This document shows, in pieces, positions 49,266-59,590 of a stretch of DNA of 64,000 nt. A model generated the notes under the pieces. That model did no database searches, was not told the DNA's origin, and worked only from the letters and a program-made list of their open reading frames with translations. How positions within the stretch are numbered: position 1 is the first letter of the stretch; each line of letters begins with the position of its first letter. This DNA comes from Propionibacteriaceae bacterium. Lineage in GTDB: Bacteria > Actinomycetota > Actinomycetes > Propionibacteriales > Propionibacteriaceae. Position numbers and translations under genes: made by a program. Location of the stretch: the NCBI GenBank assembly GCA_031262485.1, contig JAISHO010000049.1:49999-113998 (forward strand), given 5' to 3'.

Positions 49266-49300
49266 CGACGCCCGTCTCTCCTGACGAGAGACGGGCGTCG
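49266..49300 (-). terminator. Terminator of the amt-glnB unit
   Basis: CGACGCCCGTCTCT (49266-49279), loop of 7 nt, AGAGACGGGCGTCG (49287-49300): perfect 14-bp stem just beyond the glnB stop. No T-run, as is common in high-G+C genomes. Confidence 0.7.
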
Positions 49301-49370
49301 CGTCGACGGGTGATGACTCGCCGGCCGGTCCGCTAGAAGAAACGATCGGATCGCCGTGTGTCGGGCAGCG

Positions 49371-49709
49371 TCAGATCGCCTCCTCGTCCCGTTCGCCGGT
49401 GCGGATCCGCACGACGCTCTCGACGGGGACGACCCAGACTTTTCCGTCGCCCGGAGTGTCGGTGCGCCCAGCGGCGACGATCGTCTCGACGATGCCGTCG
49501 ACGTCGGCCTCGCCGGCCAGGATCTCGATCTTGACCTTGCCGACGAAATCGATCGTCATCTCGGCGCCGCGGTAGACCTCGCTATGGCCGAGTTGACGGG
49601 CGTAGCCGGAGCATTCGCTGATCGTCATCCCGGCCGTCTCGCGACGGGCCAGGGCGATTTGGATGTCGGCCAGCCGCTCCGGCTGGACGATCGCGGTGAT
49701 GAGTCTCAT
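49371..49709 (-). CDS. glnB: Nitrogen regulatory protein PII
   Basis: PII senses 2-oxoglutarate and ATP/ADP and controls Amt. The 112-aa protein has MRLITAIVQPERL, the T-loop GYARQLGHSEVYRGAEM and the C-terminal TPGDGKVWVVPVESVVRIRTGERDEEAI. Aligned with E. coli GlnB without gaps through the T-loop, Tyr46 is kept, but position 51, the uridylylation/adenylylation Tyr, is Met. Lys9 is Gln. AAGGAGGATGAGGTC precedes ATG. No glnD is adjacent, although amt-glnB-glnD is the usual actinobacterial set. Confidence 0.92.
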   Translation of the reverse strand: MRLITAIVQPERLADIQIALARRETAGMTISECSGYARQLGHSEVYRGAEMTIDFVGKVKIEILAGEADVDGIVETIVAAGRTDTPGDGKVWVVPVESVVRIRTGERDEEAI

Positions 49710-49735
49710 GACCTCATCCTCCTTGGTTGCTCAAT

Positions 49736-49769
49736 ACGTTGGTTGGTTCCGGACGTTGGATGGTTCCGG
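49736..49769. repeat. Tandem 17-bp repeat upstream of glnB
   Basis: ACGTTGGTTGGTTCCGG (49736-49752) is immediately followed by ACGTTGGATGGTTCCGG (49753-49769), one mismatch. It lies 26-60 bp upstream of the glnB start, close to the ribosome binding site, and could be an operator or a leader element. Confidence 0.6.
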
Positions 49770-49836
49770 TTGTCAGGGCGGGAGCGCGGCCGCGCCGTGG
49801 GGATGGGAGAGGGCTCGGCCGCGCCCCTGGAGGGCG

Positions 49837-49882
49837 CCGTGGGATATTCCGTGAGAGTGATGATCACGGGAATGTCCCACGG
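49837..49882 (-). terminator. Long hairpin between amt and glnB
   Basis: CCGTGGGATATTCCGTGA (49837-49854) pairs with TCACGGGAATGTCCCACGG (49864-49882), with one mismatch and a one-base bulge. It lies just after the amt stop, so it may terminate or attenuate read-through to glnB, or stabilise the amt mRNA. Confidence 0.6.
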
Positions 49883-49886
49883 CCGC

Positions 49887-51284
49887 TCACACGTGCTCGG
49901 GGACTTTCTCCTCGGTCGGAATGACGATGTGGTGGGTGACGCCGCCGCGGAAAGCGCTGTAGCGCACATTGCTGAGGTCGTAGCCGACTTCGGCGTGCTC
50001 GGCGAGATCGACGCCGCGCAACTCGGACTTCGGATCGACCCGGATCGGCATGATCGCCTTGAGCGCGAAGGCGATGAGGGCGGTGACGATCGCGGAATAG
50101 GCCAGCACGGCGAAGGCGCCGACCGCTTGACGGCCCAACTGACCGAAGCCGCCGCCGTCGAACAAGCCGGCCACCCCGGCCGGAGCGCTCTCGACGGCGA
50201 AGAAGCCGACGAGCAGGGTGCCGACGAGCCCGCCGACGAGGTGGACGCCGACGACATCGAGCGAATCGTCATAGCCGAGCTTGTACTTGAGCGGGACGGC
50301 CAGGCAGCACAGCGCACCAGCGATGACGCCGATGGCGATGGCGCCAACGGGGCTGACCGAGGAGCAGGCCGGTGTGATGGCGACGAGACCGGCGACAGCT
50401 CCCGAAGCCGCGCCCAAGGTCGTGAAGTGTCCGTCGCGCACCCGTTCGGTGACGAGCCAGCCGAGGACGGCGGCGCCGGTGGCGGCCAAGGTCGTCACCC
50501 AGACGGTGGCGGCGTGCCAGTTGGCGCCGAGCGCCGATCCGGCGTTGAAGCCGAACCATCCGAACCAGAGCAGAGCCGCGCCAAGCATGACCATCGTCAT
50601 GTTGTGAGGACGCATCGGGCGTTGTCCGAAGCCGATCCGCTTGCCGAGGACGAGCGCGAGGACGAGCCCGGCCGCGCCGGCGTTGATGTGGATGGCGGTG
50701 CCGCCGGCGTAGTCGATCGCGCCGACGATGTTGGCGATCCACCCGCCCTTCTCAGCGGCGAAGCCGTCGAAAGCGAAGACCCAGTGCGCGGCCGGGAAGT
50801 AGACGAGCGTGGCCCAGACGGCGGCGAAGACCATCCACGCGCTGAACTTCATCCGGTCGGCCACCGCGCCGGAGATGAGAGCGACGGTGATGATGGCGAA
50901 GGCCGACTGGAAGGCGACGAACGCCATCGCCGGAAGCGTCCCCTCGTCCCCGATCGGCAGCAGGACCCCAGCCCCGCTCTCACCGCCGCCGAACAAACCA
51001 GTGAGCCCGAAGAGCCCGGACGGATCGCCGAGCAAACCCCCGCCGACATCCTCGCCGAAAGCGATGCCGTAACCATAAAGAACCCACAACACACCGACGA
51101 TCGCCATCGTCGAGAAGCACATCATCATCATGTTGAGTGCGGAGTTGGCCCGGCACATCCCCCCGTAGAACAAAGCCAGGCCAGGCGTCATTAAAAAGAC
51201 CAATGCGGCGCTGATGAGCACCCAGGCGGTGTCACCCGCCGAAACGTCGAAGAAGATCATACTTCGAGTGTGACGTGGGCTCAT
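49887..51284 (-). CDS. amt: Ammonium transporter Amt
   Basis: Channel for ammonium/ammonia uptake, gated by PII. The 465-aa protein has about 11 hydrophobic segments and family motifs FLMTPGLALFYGGM, FVAFQSAFAIITVALISGA, GGTAIHINAGAAGL, LWFGWFGFNAGSALG and DDSLDVVGVHLVGGLVGTLL. The cytoplasmic tail (about 410-465) is longer than in E. coli. ATG 51284 has GAGGCGTC upstream; ATG 51260 (MIFFDVSAGD) is an alternative. glnB follows downstream on the same strand. Confidence 0.92.
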   Translation of the reverse strand: MSPRHTRSMIFFDVSAGDTAWVLISAALVFLMTPGLALFYGGMCRANSALNMMMMCFSTMAIVGVLWVLYGYGIAFGEDVGGGLLGDPSGLFGLTGLFGGGESGAGVLLPIGDEGTLPAMAFVAFQSAFAIITVALISGAVADRMKFSAWMVFAAVWATLVYFPAAHWVFAFDGFAAEKGGWIANIVGAIDYAGGTAIHINAGAAGLVLALVLGKRIGFGQRPMRPHNMTMVMLGAALLWFGWFGFNAGSALGANWHAATVWVTTLAATGAAVLGWLVTERVRDGHFTTLGAASGAVAGLVAITPACSSVSPVGAIAIGVIAGALCCLAVPLKYKLGYDDSLDVVGVHLVGGLVGTLLVGFFAVESAPAGVAGLFDGGGFGQLGRQAVGAFAVLAYSAIVTALIAFALKAIMPIRVDPKSELRGVDLAEHAEVGYDLSNVRYSAFRGGVTHHIVIPTEEKVPEHV

Positions 51285-51505
51285 GACGCCTCAAAGAAAT
51301 CATGGTTACGATGGTGCGCCGGAACGTGACAGGCTTGTGACGCCGTGTCACAGTCGGATGACGACGACTGCATCCGTGAGGCCACGCCGATTCGCACAGT
51401 CAGTTCCACGACGGCCTCGTCCGGGATACGGTTGGGGTAAGGCACGATGACGCTTGTGAGCGTCGGAGGGCGACACCGAGGCGCTGGCGCGCGAAGGAGG
51501 AGATC

Positions 51506-52222
51506 ATGGACATCATCGTGACGGGTAGGCATATCCACATCGCCGACGACTTCCGTGAGCAGGTCGAACAGCGCTTCGACGCGCTCGACCGCAAGGAGCG
51601 CTTCATCCGAGCCGAAGTTCAACTGACCCTCAACGAGAACAGCCGACAACCCGACGAGGCGGCCCGGGTCGAGATCACGCTCATCGGGCCGGGGCCGGTG
51701 GTGCGAGCCGAGGCGGCGGCCGACGAGAAGACGGTCGCTTTCGAGCACGCTTTCGACCGTCTCCAGTCGCGGCTGCGCAAAGCGGCCGACCGACGACGCA
51801 GCCAACGGGCCATGCGCGGGGCCACCCGCCCGCGTCCCTTCTCGACGGAGGACCACCTGCCGATCGATCCGACGGCCCCGCAGTCGGTGGCCACCCCGGC
51901 CCCATCGGCTGAGAAAGAGGACGAGCCGGCCCCCGCGACTGCGCCGACCAAGACGATGGCCGGCCTGGAGATCCAAGGCGACGGGCCGCTCGTCGTGCGC
52001 GAGAAGCACTTCACCTCGGTGCCCTTGACCTTGGCTCAAGCCCTCGACGAGATGGAATTGGTCGGCCATGACTTCTTCCTCTACGTCGACGCCGCGACCG
52101 GTCAGCCCAGCGTCGTCTACCGTCGCAAAGCCTATGACTATGGCGTCATCCACTTGAGCGTGGTCGACGACGCCGCAGAGACGACCGGCGACTATCGCCA
52201 AGCGGCCGAGACCGCCGTCTAA
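51506..52222 (+). CDS. hpf: Long-form hibernation promoting factor
   Basis: HPF dimerises ribosomes into 100S particles in stationary phase. The 238-aa protein has the N-terminal beta-alpha-beta domain (DIIVTGRHIHIADDFREQVEQR, LNENSRQPDEAARVEITLIG), a linker of about 65 residues, and the C-terminal dimerisation domain (VREKHFTSVPLTLAQALDEM, FFLYVDAATGQPSVVYRRK). GAAGGAGGAGATC before ATG is one of the strongest ribosome binding sites in the window. It lies upstream of secA, as in many actinobacteria. Confidence 0.94.
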   Translation: MDIIVTGRHIHIADDFREQVEQRFDALDRKERFIRAEVQLTLNENSRQPDEAARVEITLIGPGPVVRAEAAADEKTVAFEHAFDRLQSRLRKAADRRRSQRAMRGATRPRPFSTEDHLPIDPTAPQSVATPAPSAEKEDEPAPATAPTKTMAGLEIQGDGPLVVREKHFTSVPLTLAQALDEMELVGHDFFLYVDAATGQPSVVYRRKAYDYGVIHLSVVDDAAETTGDYRQAAETAV

Positions 52223-52297
52223 GGGAACCGGGGCGGCGCAGCCATCCTCGCGCCGCCCCGAGACACCCCCGAAAGAGCGTTCGTCGGCGGGACTCCG

Positions 52298-52303
52298 TAG
52301 GAT
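52298..52303 (+). promoter_or_regulatory. -10 box of secA
   Basis: TAGGAT; 6 nt later comes a GTG (52310) that opens a 59-codon frame overlapping the secA start in another frame (to 52489). The secA GTG lies 40 nt downstream of that start. Confidence 0.4.
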
Positions 52304-52349
52304 GGGTCAGTGATACCTCGCAACGGGCGGGGAGAGAGCAGGTTTTCGC

Positions 52350-55169
<2,820 letters not shown>

Positions 55170-55198
55170 GGCCACCCGAACGGATCACCGGTCGACGA

Positions 55199-55861
55199 TC
55201 AACCGAGGGTGAAGGCGACACAGACCCACCCGTCGTCACCCTTGGCCAAGCCGAGCGCCGCCGGATGATTGCGCTGGGCGGTGTCGAGGCGCACTGTCAC
55301 CTCGGCCGCCCTGGCTCGGGGGACTTGGACGTGGAGTGATCCGAGTTTGACGGTTCCCGAGCCCAGACGTGACCTGCCTTGCTCGAACCCAGCCAAAGCC
55401 GTGTCGCTCAACCAGGCTGTCAGATGCCCCGACGGGCGCCGTCCGTTGAGGACTTCGACGATGCCCTGAGCGAGATGGACGGCGAGGCGATACAACTCAG
55501 GAGCGGTGACGGGGCTGCGCCGGACGACGGGGGGATGGGAGGTCGACGAGGAGCCTCCGGCAGAAGGCGTGCTCACCGACAGCCCGCCGGTGATCGCCGC
55601 CAAGGCTGTATCCGGACCGGAAGCGGCGCCGCAGGTCGTCTCACCAACGGAATCAGGGCTTGGGGGAGGAGATTCGAAGGCGGTCGGCCCCAAGGGCGAG
55701 GGGAGCAGGCGGTGGTGGCGCCGCCACGACCAAGCCGGGGGAGTCGACAGCGTCCTGAGGTGACAGCGGGCGCCCTCGGGGCCGAGGAGATCATCGGCCT
55801 CGGTGTCCGAAGCGACGGAACGTTCGCAGGTGAGAGTGGGCATGACGAAAAGTCTGTCCAC
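55199..55861 (-). CDS. Rv3235-like protein (DUF6459)
   Basis: A 220-aa protein with a Pro/Ser-rich, probably disordered N-terminal half. The conserved C-terminal domain begins at APELYRLAVHLAQGIVEVLNG, followed by RRPSGHLTAWLSDTALAG and a short beta-sheet ending WVCVAFTLG. This domain matches actinobacterial proteins found beside secA. Function unknown. GTG 55861 with GAGGT 7 nt upstream; ATG 55843 is also possible. Convergent with secA. Confidence 0.7.
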   Translation of the reverse strand: MDRLFVMPTLTCERSVASDTEADDLLGPEGARCHLRTLSTPPAWSWRRHHRLLPSPLGPTAFESPPPSPDSVGETTCGAASGPDTALAAITGGLSVSTPSAGGSSSTSHPPVVRRSPVTAPELYRLAVHLAQGIVEVLNGRRPSGHLTAWLSDTALAGFEQGRSRLGSGTVKLGSLHVQVPRARAAEVTVRLDTAQRNHPAALGLAKGDDGWVCVAFTLG

Positions 55862-55937
55862 CGAGGTGACCTCAATGGGGAGTCACCGGCTCATCTGTGG
55901 ATAACGATGAAAGCCGAGTCATGGTTGGATGACTGCC

Positions 55938-56405
55938 ATGTTGGTCTCAATCCCCGCTTCCGCTGCTCTGCTCGACGATCTCGCCGCCGGTCGGCGGGCC
56001 GGCCCGGTGACCGGGTTCGCCGCCACCGACTCCTTGGTCGACGAGATCGGCGACGCCGAGGAGGCGGAACGCGCGGCGACGGTGTACGCCTCGATCGTCG
56101 CTTGGACGGGCGACGGGCGCCGCCGGGTCGTCGTCGTGACGGCGCCAGACACCATGGTCGCCGAGGCGAGCGGCGTCGAGGCGGAAAGCTCCGGGCAAGT
56201 CGCCCTCAAGGAGTTCGCTCCCCGCGACGTCGTCGCCTACTACGCCGAGGATCCCGCCGCGGCGGGGGAGAGCGCAGCGCTAGCGGAGCGGATCCGGGGG
56301 CTCAGCCTCGACGAGGCCTGGGAGACCCCCGGGGTGACGGATCACCTCGCCCGATGGGAGCTGCTCTGGTTCGGCCCTGGCGAGATCGCGACCGTGATCG
56401 CCTGA
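55938..56405 (+). CDS. Small actinobacterial protein (DUF6912-like)
   Basis: About 155 aa. MLVSIPASAALLDDLAAGRR, then an Ala-rich helix with EEAERAATVYASIVAWTGDGRRRVVVV and LKEFAPRDVVAYYAEDP, a pattern seen in short proteins near secA in many actinobacteria. A C-terminal LARWELLWFGPGEI segment completes it. Function unknown. ATG 55938 is preceded 7 nt upstream by TTGGAT, an imperfect -10 box; ATG 55929 is an alternative. Confidence 0.65.
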   Translation: MLVSIPASAALLDDLAAGRRAGPVTGFAATDSLVDEIGDAEEAERAATVYASIVAWTGDGRRRVVVVTAPDTMVAEASGVEAESSGQVALKEFAPRDVVAYYAEDPAAAGESAALAERIRGLSLDEAWETPGVTDHLARWELLWFGPGEIATVIA

Positions 56406-56481
56406 CAGAGCGACGTCTGAACCGGCCGATCTGGCCGATCCGACGAAGGACGGCGCCGGCCCAGCGACCGACGTCGTGGCG

Positions 56482-57066
56482 TCAGGCAGCCGTGGAGTCG
56501 CTCGCCGCGCCTTCGGCGGGCGCGCTCTCAGCGGGTTCGGCGGCAGCGGCCGCCGTTCCATCGGCTTCCTCGGCGTCGGCCATCTCGGCTTGTTCGGCTA
56601 GCCAACCGTCGCCGATCTGCTGAGTGGCGGCGAGGATGTCGGCGAAGGAGTCGACCGCCGACTCCTCGAGCTTCGGCCCCAGGATGGGGATGTCGATCGT
56701 CAGCTGCGAGTCGTAGACGACCGTCGAGGCGGCATCGTCGCCGGTCAACGTCATCTCGCCTTCGAGGACCGTCTTCATCTTCTCGACGAGCACCTGGATG
56801 TGCCCGCGCCGTGATCCGTCGCCGGCCCAAGGCTCCCACGACGTCGTCTGTTTGATCTCCATCTCCTTGCCGACGATGCGCTTCATCTTGTCGGGGGAGG
56901 GGACGACGTTCCAGACGGTGAGGGTGTCGGAGCCCGGCTCGACCCGGTGCTCGATCGCCTCCATGTCGGCGGCCGCCCGGTCGGCGAACTCCTGAGAGAC
57001 GAGCATGTCGGCCACCCGCTGAGGCGAGGCGGCGAAAGTGAAGGTCGATTGAAGGCGTTGTGACAT
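56482..57066 (-). CDS. DUF2505 protein (START-like fold)
   Basis: A 194-aa protein of the DUF2505 family, related to the SRPBCC/START lipid-binding fold: MSQRLQSTFTFAASPQRVAD, then EAIEHRVEPGSDTLTVWNVV and WAGDGSRRGHIQVLVEKM. A long amphipathic helix (about 140-170) and an Ala/Glu-rich tail follow. Ligand unknown. ATG 57066 chosen: TATTCT lies 6 nt upstream. Confidence 0.75.
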   Translation of the reverse strand: MSQRLQSTFTFAASPQRVADMLVSQEFADRAAADMEAIEHRVEPGSDTLTVWNVVPSPDKMKRIVGKEMEIKQTTSWEPWAGDGSRRGHIQVLVEKMKTVLEGEMTLTGDDAASTVVYDSQLTIDIPILGPKLEESAVDSFADILAATQQIGDGWLAEQAEMADAEEADGTAAAAAEPAESAPAEGAASDSTAA

Positions 57067-57072
57067 GGGGCA

Positions 57073-57078
57073 AGAATA
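57073..57078 (-). promoter_or_regulatory. -10 box of the DUF2505 gene, leaderless geometry
   Basis: On the minus strand TATTCT, 6 nt, then ATG 57066. Confidence 0.5.
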
Positions 57079-57121
57079 CGGCATCGGCTCCGTCATCAGG
57101 CCCTCCACGCGCAGCGGGGGC

Positions 57122-57127
57122 TAGGAT
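57122..57127 (+). promoter_or_regulatory. -10 box of the hydrolase-murF-ddl cluster
   Basis: TAGGAT, predicting a transcript start near 57134 and a leader of about 35 nt that includes AAGGAG (57153-57158), 9 nt before GTG 57168. Confidence 0.45.
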
Positions 57128-57167
57128 GAGGTGTCCCCGTCGTCGACATGCCAAGGAGCGAGTGCCC

Positions 57168-57941
57168 GTGCACGCCACCATCGATGGTCTCACCGTCTCC
57201 TGGAGCGTCAAAGGTTCCGGTGACGATGTCGTCCTCCTGCACGGCTGGGGGGCGCGCGCCTCGCTCTTCGACGCGCTCGGCGACCTGCTGGCGACGCGCT
57301 ATCGGGTCACCGCCTTCGACTTCCCGGGTTTCGGCGACAGCGATGAGCCGCCCGAGCCGTGGAGCGTCGACGATTACACCGTCTTCACCCGCCACCTCTT
57401 CGCCCACCTCGGCATCACCCGGGCCAGCCTCATCGGTCACTCCTTCGGCGGACGCGTCATCATCAAACTGGCCGCCGACCCCGATCGCGGCTTCGAGCTT
57501 GATCGTCTCGTCCTCGTCGACAGCGCGGGCATCCCCCCCCAACGCTCCCTCGCCTACCAAGCCCGAGTCAAGGCCTACAAAGCCGGCCGTCGCGTCCTCA
57601 CCTCGAAACCGGTCAAGGCGATCGCCCCCGGCGCCGAAGAAGCGTTCCGGCGTGCCGCAGGATCAGCCGATTACGCCAGCGCCACCCCGATCATGCGCCA
57701 ATCGCTCGTCAAGGTCGTCAACGAGGATCTCACCCCCCTGCTCGAGCGCATCAGCCAGGAGACCCTCCTTGTCTGGGGCTCGAACGACACCGACACCCCG
57801 GTCAGCGACGGCGAGATCATGGAGGAGAAGATCCCCGATGCCGGCCTCGTCATCCTTCCTGGAGCGGGGCATTACTCCTTCCTCGACCAGGCCTATGCCT
57901 TCCACCGGGTCATCCGCTCCTACTTCGGCATCGAGGAGTGA
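57168..57941 (+). CDS. Alpha/beta hydrolase linked to murF and ddl
   Basis: A 257-aa alpha/beta hydrolase with oxyanion region LLHGWGAR (23-30), nucleophile elbow LIGHSFGGRV (Ser92), Asp in WGSNDTDTP (about 207-209) and His235 in GAGHYSFLD, so the triad appears complete. No signal peptide: likely cytoplasmic. The gene starts a run hydrolase-murF-ddl-PHP-trpS with short gaps. Its position suggests it acts on a precursor or side product of stem-peptide synthesis, for example an ester or amide; this is inference. Start chosen by the AAGGAG site. Confidence 0.8.
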   Translation: MHATIDGLTVSWSVKGSGDDVVLLHGWGARASLFDALGDLLATRYRVTAFDFPGFGDSDEPPEPWSVDDYTVFTRHLFAHLGITRASLIGHSFGGRVIIKLAADPDRGFELDRLVLVDSAGIPPQRSLAYQARVKAYKAGRRVLTSKPVKAIAPGAEEAFRRAAGSADYASATPIMRQSLVKVVNEDLTPLLERISQETLLVWGSNDTDTPVSDGEIMEEKIPDAGLVILPGAGHYSFLDQAYAFHRVIRSYFGIEE

Positions 57942-57989
57942 CCGCCCCATGGTCGTGACGATCTCTAACCGTGCGGGGAGGGCCGCCTC

Positions 57990-59543
57990 ATGTTGACCAC
58001 CGTGCTCACCATTCTCGGCATCGTCGCTGTCGTCGTCGCCGGATCGCGCGCCTTCCTCTACGCGATGCACATGTTCCAGCTCAACTCGTACCGCGAGACC
58101 GTCCACCTCGACTGGATGCGCTCGCACCCGCGCTCTTTCTGGTCGCAAACCCTCGTCGCGCTGCTCGTCATCGCGACCTTGCTGAGCCAAGCCAACGCTT
58201 GGCGGATCATCGCCATCGTCGTCCTCGTCGGCTGTTTCTTCCTCAACCGGCGCGCCAAGCACATCAAGAAACCGCTCGTGTTCACCGGGCGCGTCCAACG
58301 GATGATGGTGACGACGCTCGTCATCGCCGCCCTGCTCATCGGGCTCGCCTTCGTCACCCCGGGTCGCTTCACCTTCCCGATCATCTTGCTCGTCTACGTG
58401 CTCAGCTCCGTGCTGCCCGTCCTGGCCAATCTCATCAACCGGCCGGTCGAGGCCGGCATCCGCCGCCACTACATCCACGACGCGGTCAAGAAGCTCAAGG
58501 AGCACCCCAACCTCATCGTCATCGGCATCACCGGCAGCTACGGCAAGACTTCCGTCAAATACATGCTGACGACGCTGCTCAAAGCCAAGTACAACGTGCT
58601 CATGACCCCGGAGAGTTTCAACACCCCCATGGGCGTCGTCAAAACGATCCGTGAACAGTTGCGCAGCACCCACGAGATCTTCGTCTGCGAGATGGGCGCT
58701 TATCGCAAGGGTGAGATCAAGGAGATCTGCGACATCGTCAACCCGCGCCACGGCGTCATCACCGCGGTCGGCGAACAGCACCTCGAGACGTTCAAAACGA
58801 TCGACACGATCCGGGCCACGAAATACGAGCTGGCCGAGGCGGTCGCGGGGCGAGGGATCCTCTTCCTCAACGGCGACTCCCCCCAGATCCGCCAGCACCT
58901 GCCCACCCAGGAACGGCGCGTCTACGGCCTGAGCGAGGGTGTCGACGTGCGCTCCTTGGACATCTCCGTCAGCCGGGAGGGCACCCAATTCTCCCTCACC
59001 AGTCAGGGCAAACGCTATGACAAGCTGCAGACCTCGCTCATCGGCGAGCACAATGTCGTCAACCTGACCGGCGCCATCGCCGTCTGCGACGCGCTCGGCC
59101 TGACCGAGACGCAGATCCGTTCCCAACTGCGCAAGGTCCAGGGTGCGCCGCACCGGTTGCAACTGACTCAATCGCGCGGTTTGACGATCGTCGACGACTC
59201 CTACAATTCGAACCCGGCCGGCGCACGGGCCGCCTTGGCCACCCTCAAACTGTTCGACGACTACAAGATCTGCATCACCCCCGGCATGGTCGATCTCGGT
59301 TCCCAACAGGATGCCCTCAACGAGGAGTTCGGTCGCGAGATGGCCGACGTGTGCGATCGTGTCATCCTCGTCGGGCGACGCCAGACCGCCGCGATCGCCA
59401 AGGGATTGACCACCGCCGGATATAGCGACGCCGACGTCGACATCGTCGAGAGCTTCACCGAGGCGATGGCCCGAGCCCAAGCCGCCGCCGCCGGGCGACC
59501 CGCCGTCCTCCTGCTCGAGAACGACCTGCCCGACAACTACTGA
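57990..59543 (+). CDS. murF: MurF-type ligase with N-terminal membrane domain
   Basis: Mur ligases of the MurF class add D-Ala-D-Ala (or a related dipeptide) to the UDP-MurNAc-tripeptide. Residues 1-150 form about five hydrophobic helices, absent from ordinary MurF. The ATP-binding loop GITGSYGKTSVK is at 179-190, followed by EMGAYRKGEIKEI, GEQHLETFKTID and, in the C-terminal domain, VDDSYNSNPAGARAAL. The protein ends in LLLENDLPDNY. 517 aa. GGGGAGG lies 9 nt before ATG. The layout resembles Firmicutes MurF-like proteins that accompany a Ddl; a separate classical murF probably exists in the dcw cluster. Confidence 0.85.
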   Translation: MLTTVLTILGIVAVVVAGSRAFLYAMHMFQLNSYRETVHLDWMRSHPRSFWSQTLVALLVIATLLSQANAWRIIAIVVLVGCFFLNRRAKHIKKPLVFTGRVQRMMVTTLVIAALLIGLAFVTPGRFTFPIILLVYVLSSVLPVLANLINRPVEAGIRRHYIHDAVKKLKEHPNLIVIGITGSYGKTSVKYMLTTLLKAKYNVLMTPESFNTPMGVVKTIREQLRSTHEIFVCEMGAYRKGEIKEICDIVNPRHGVITAVGEQHLETFKTIDTIRATKYELAEAVAGRGILFLNGDSPQIRQHLPTQERRVYGLSEGVDVRSLDISVSREGTQFSLTSQGKRYDKLQTSLIGEHNVVNLTGAIAVCDALGLTETQIRSQLRKVQGAPHRLQLTQSRGLTIVDDSYNSNPAGARAALATLKLFDDYKICITPGMVDLGSQQDALNEEFGREMADVCDRVILVGRRQTAAIAKGLTTAGYSDADVDIVESFTEAMARAQAAAAGRPAVLLLENDLPDNY

Positions 59544-59590
59544 CGAATAGCCGGTTCCCGCAGATCGCCGGGAGAAGGATGAGGAGTGTC

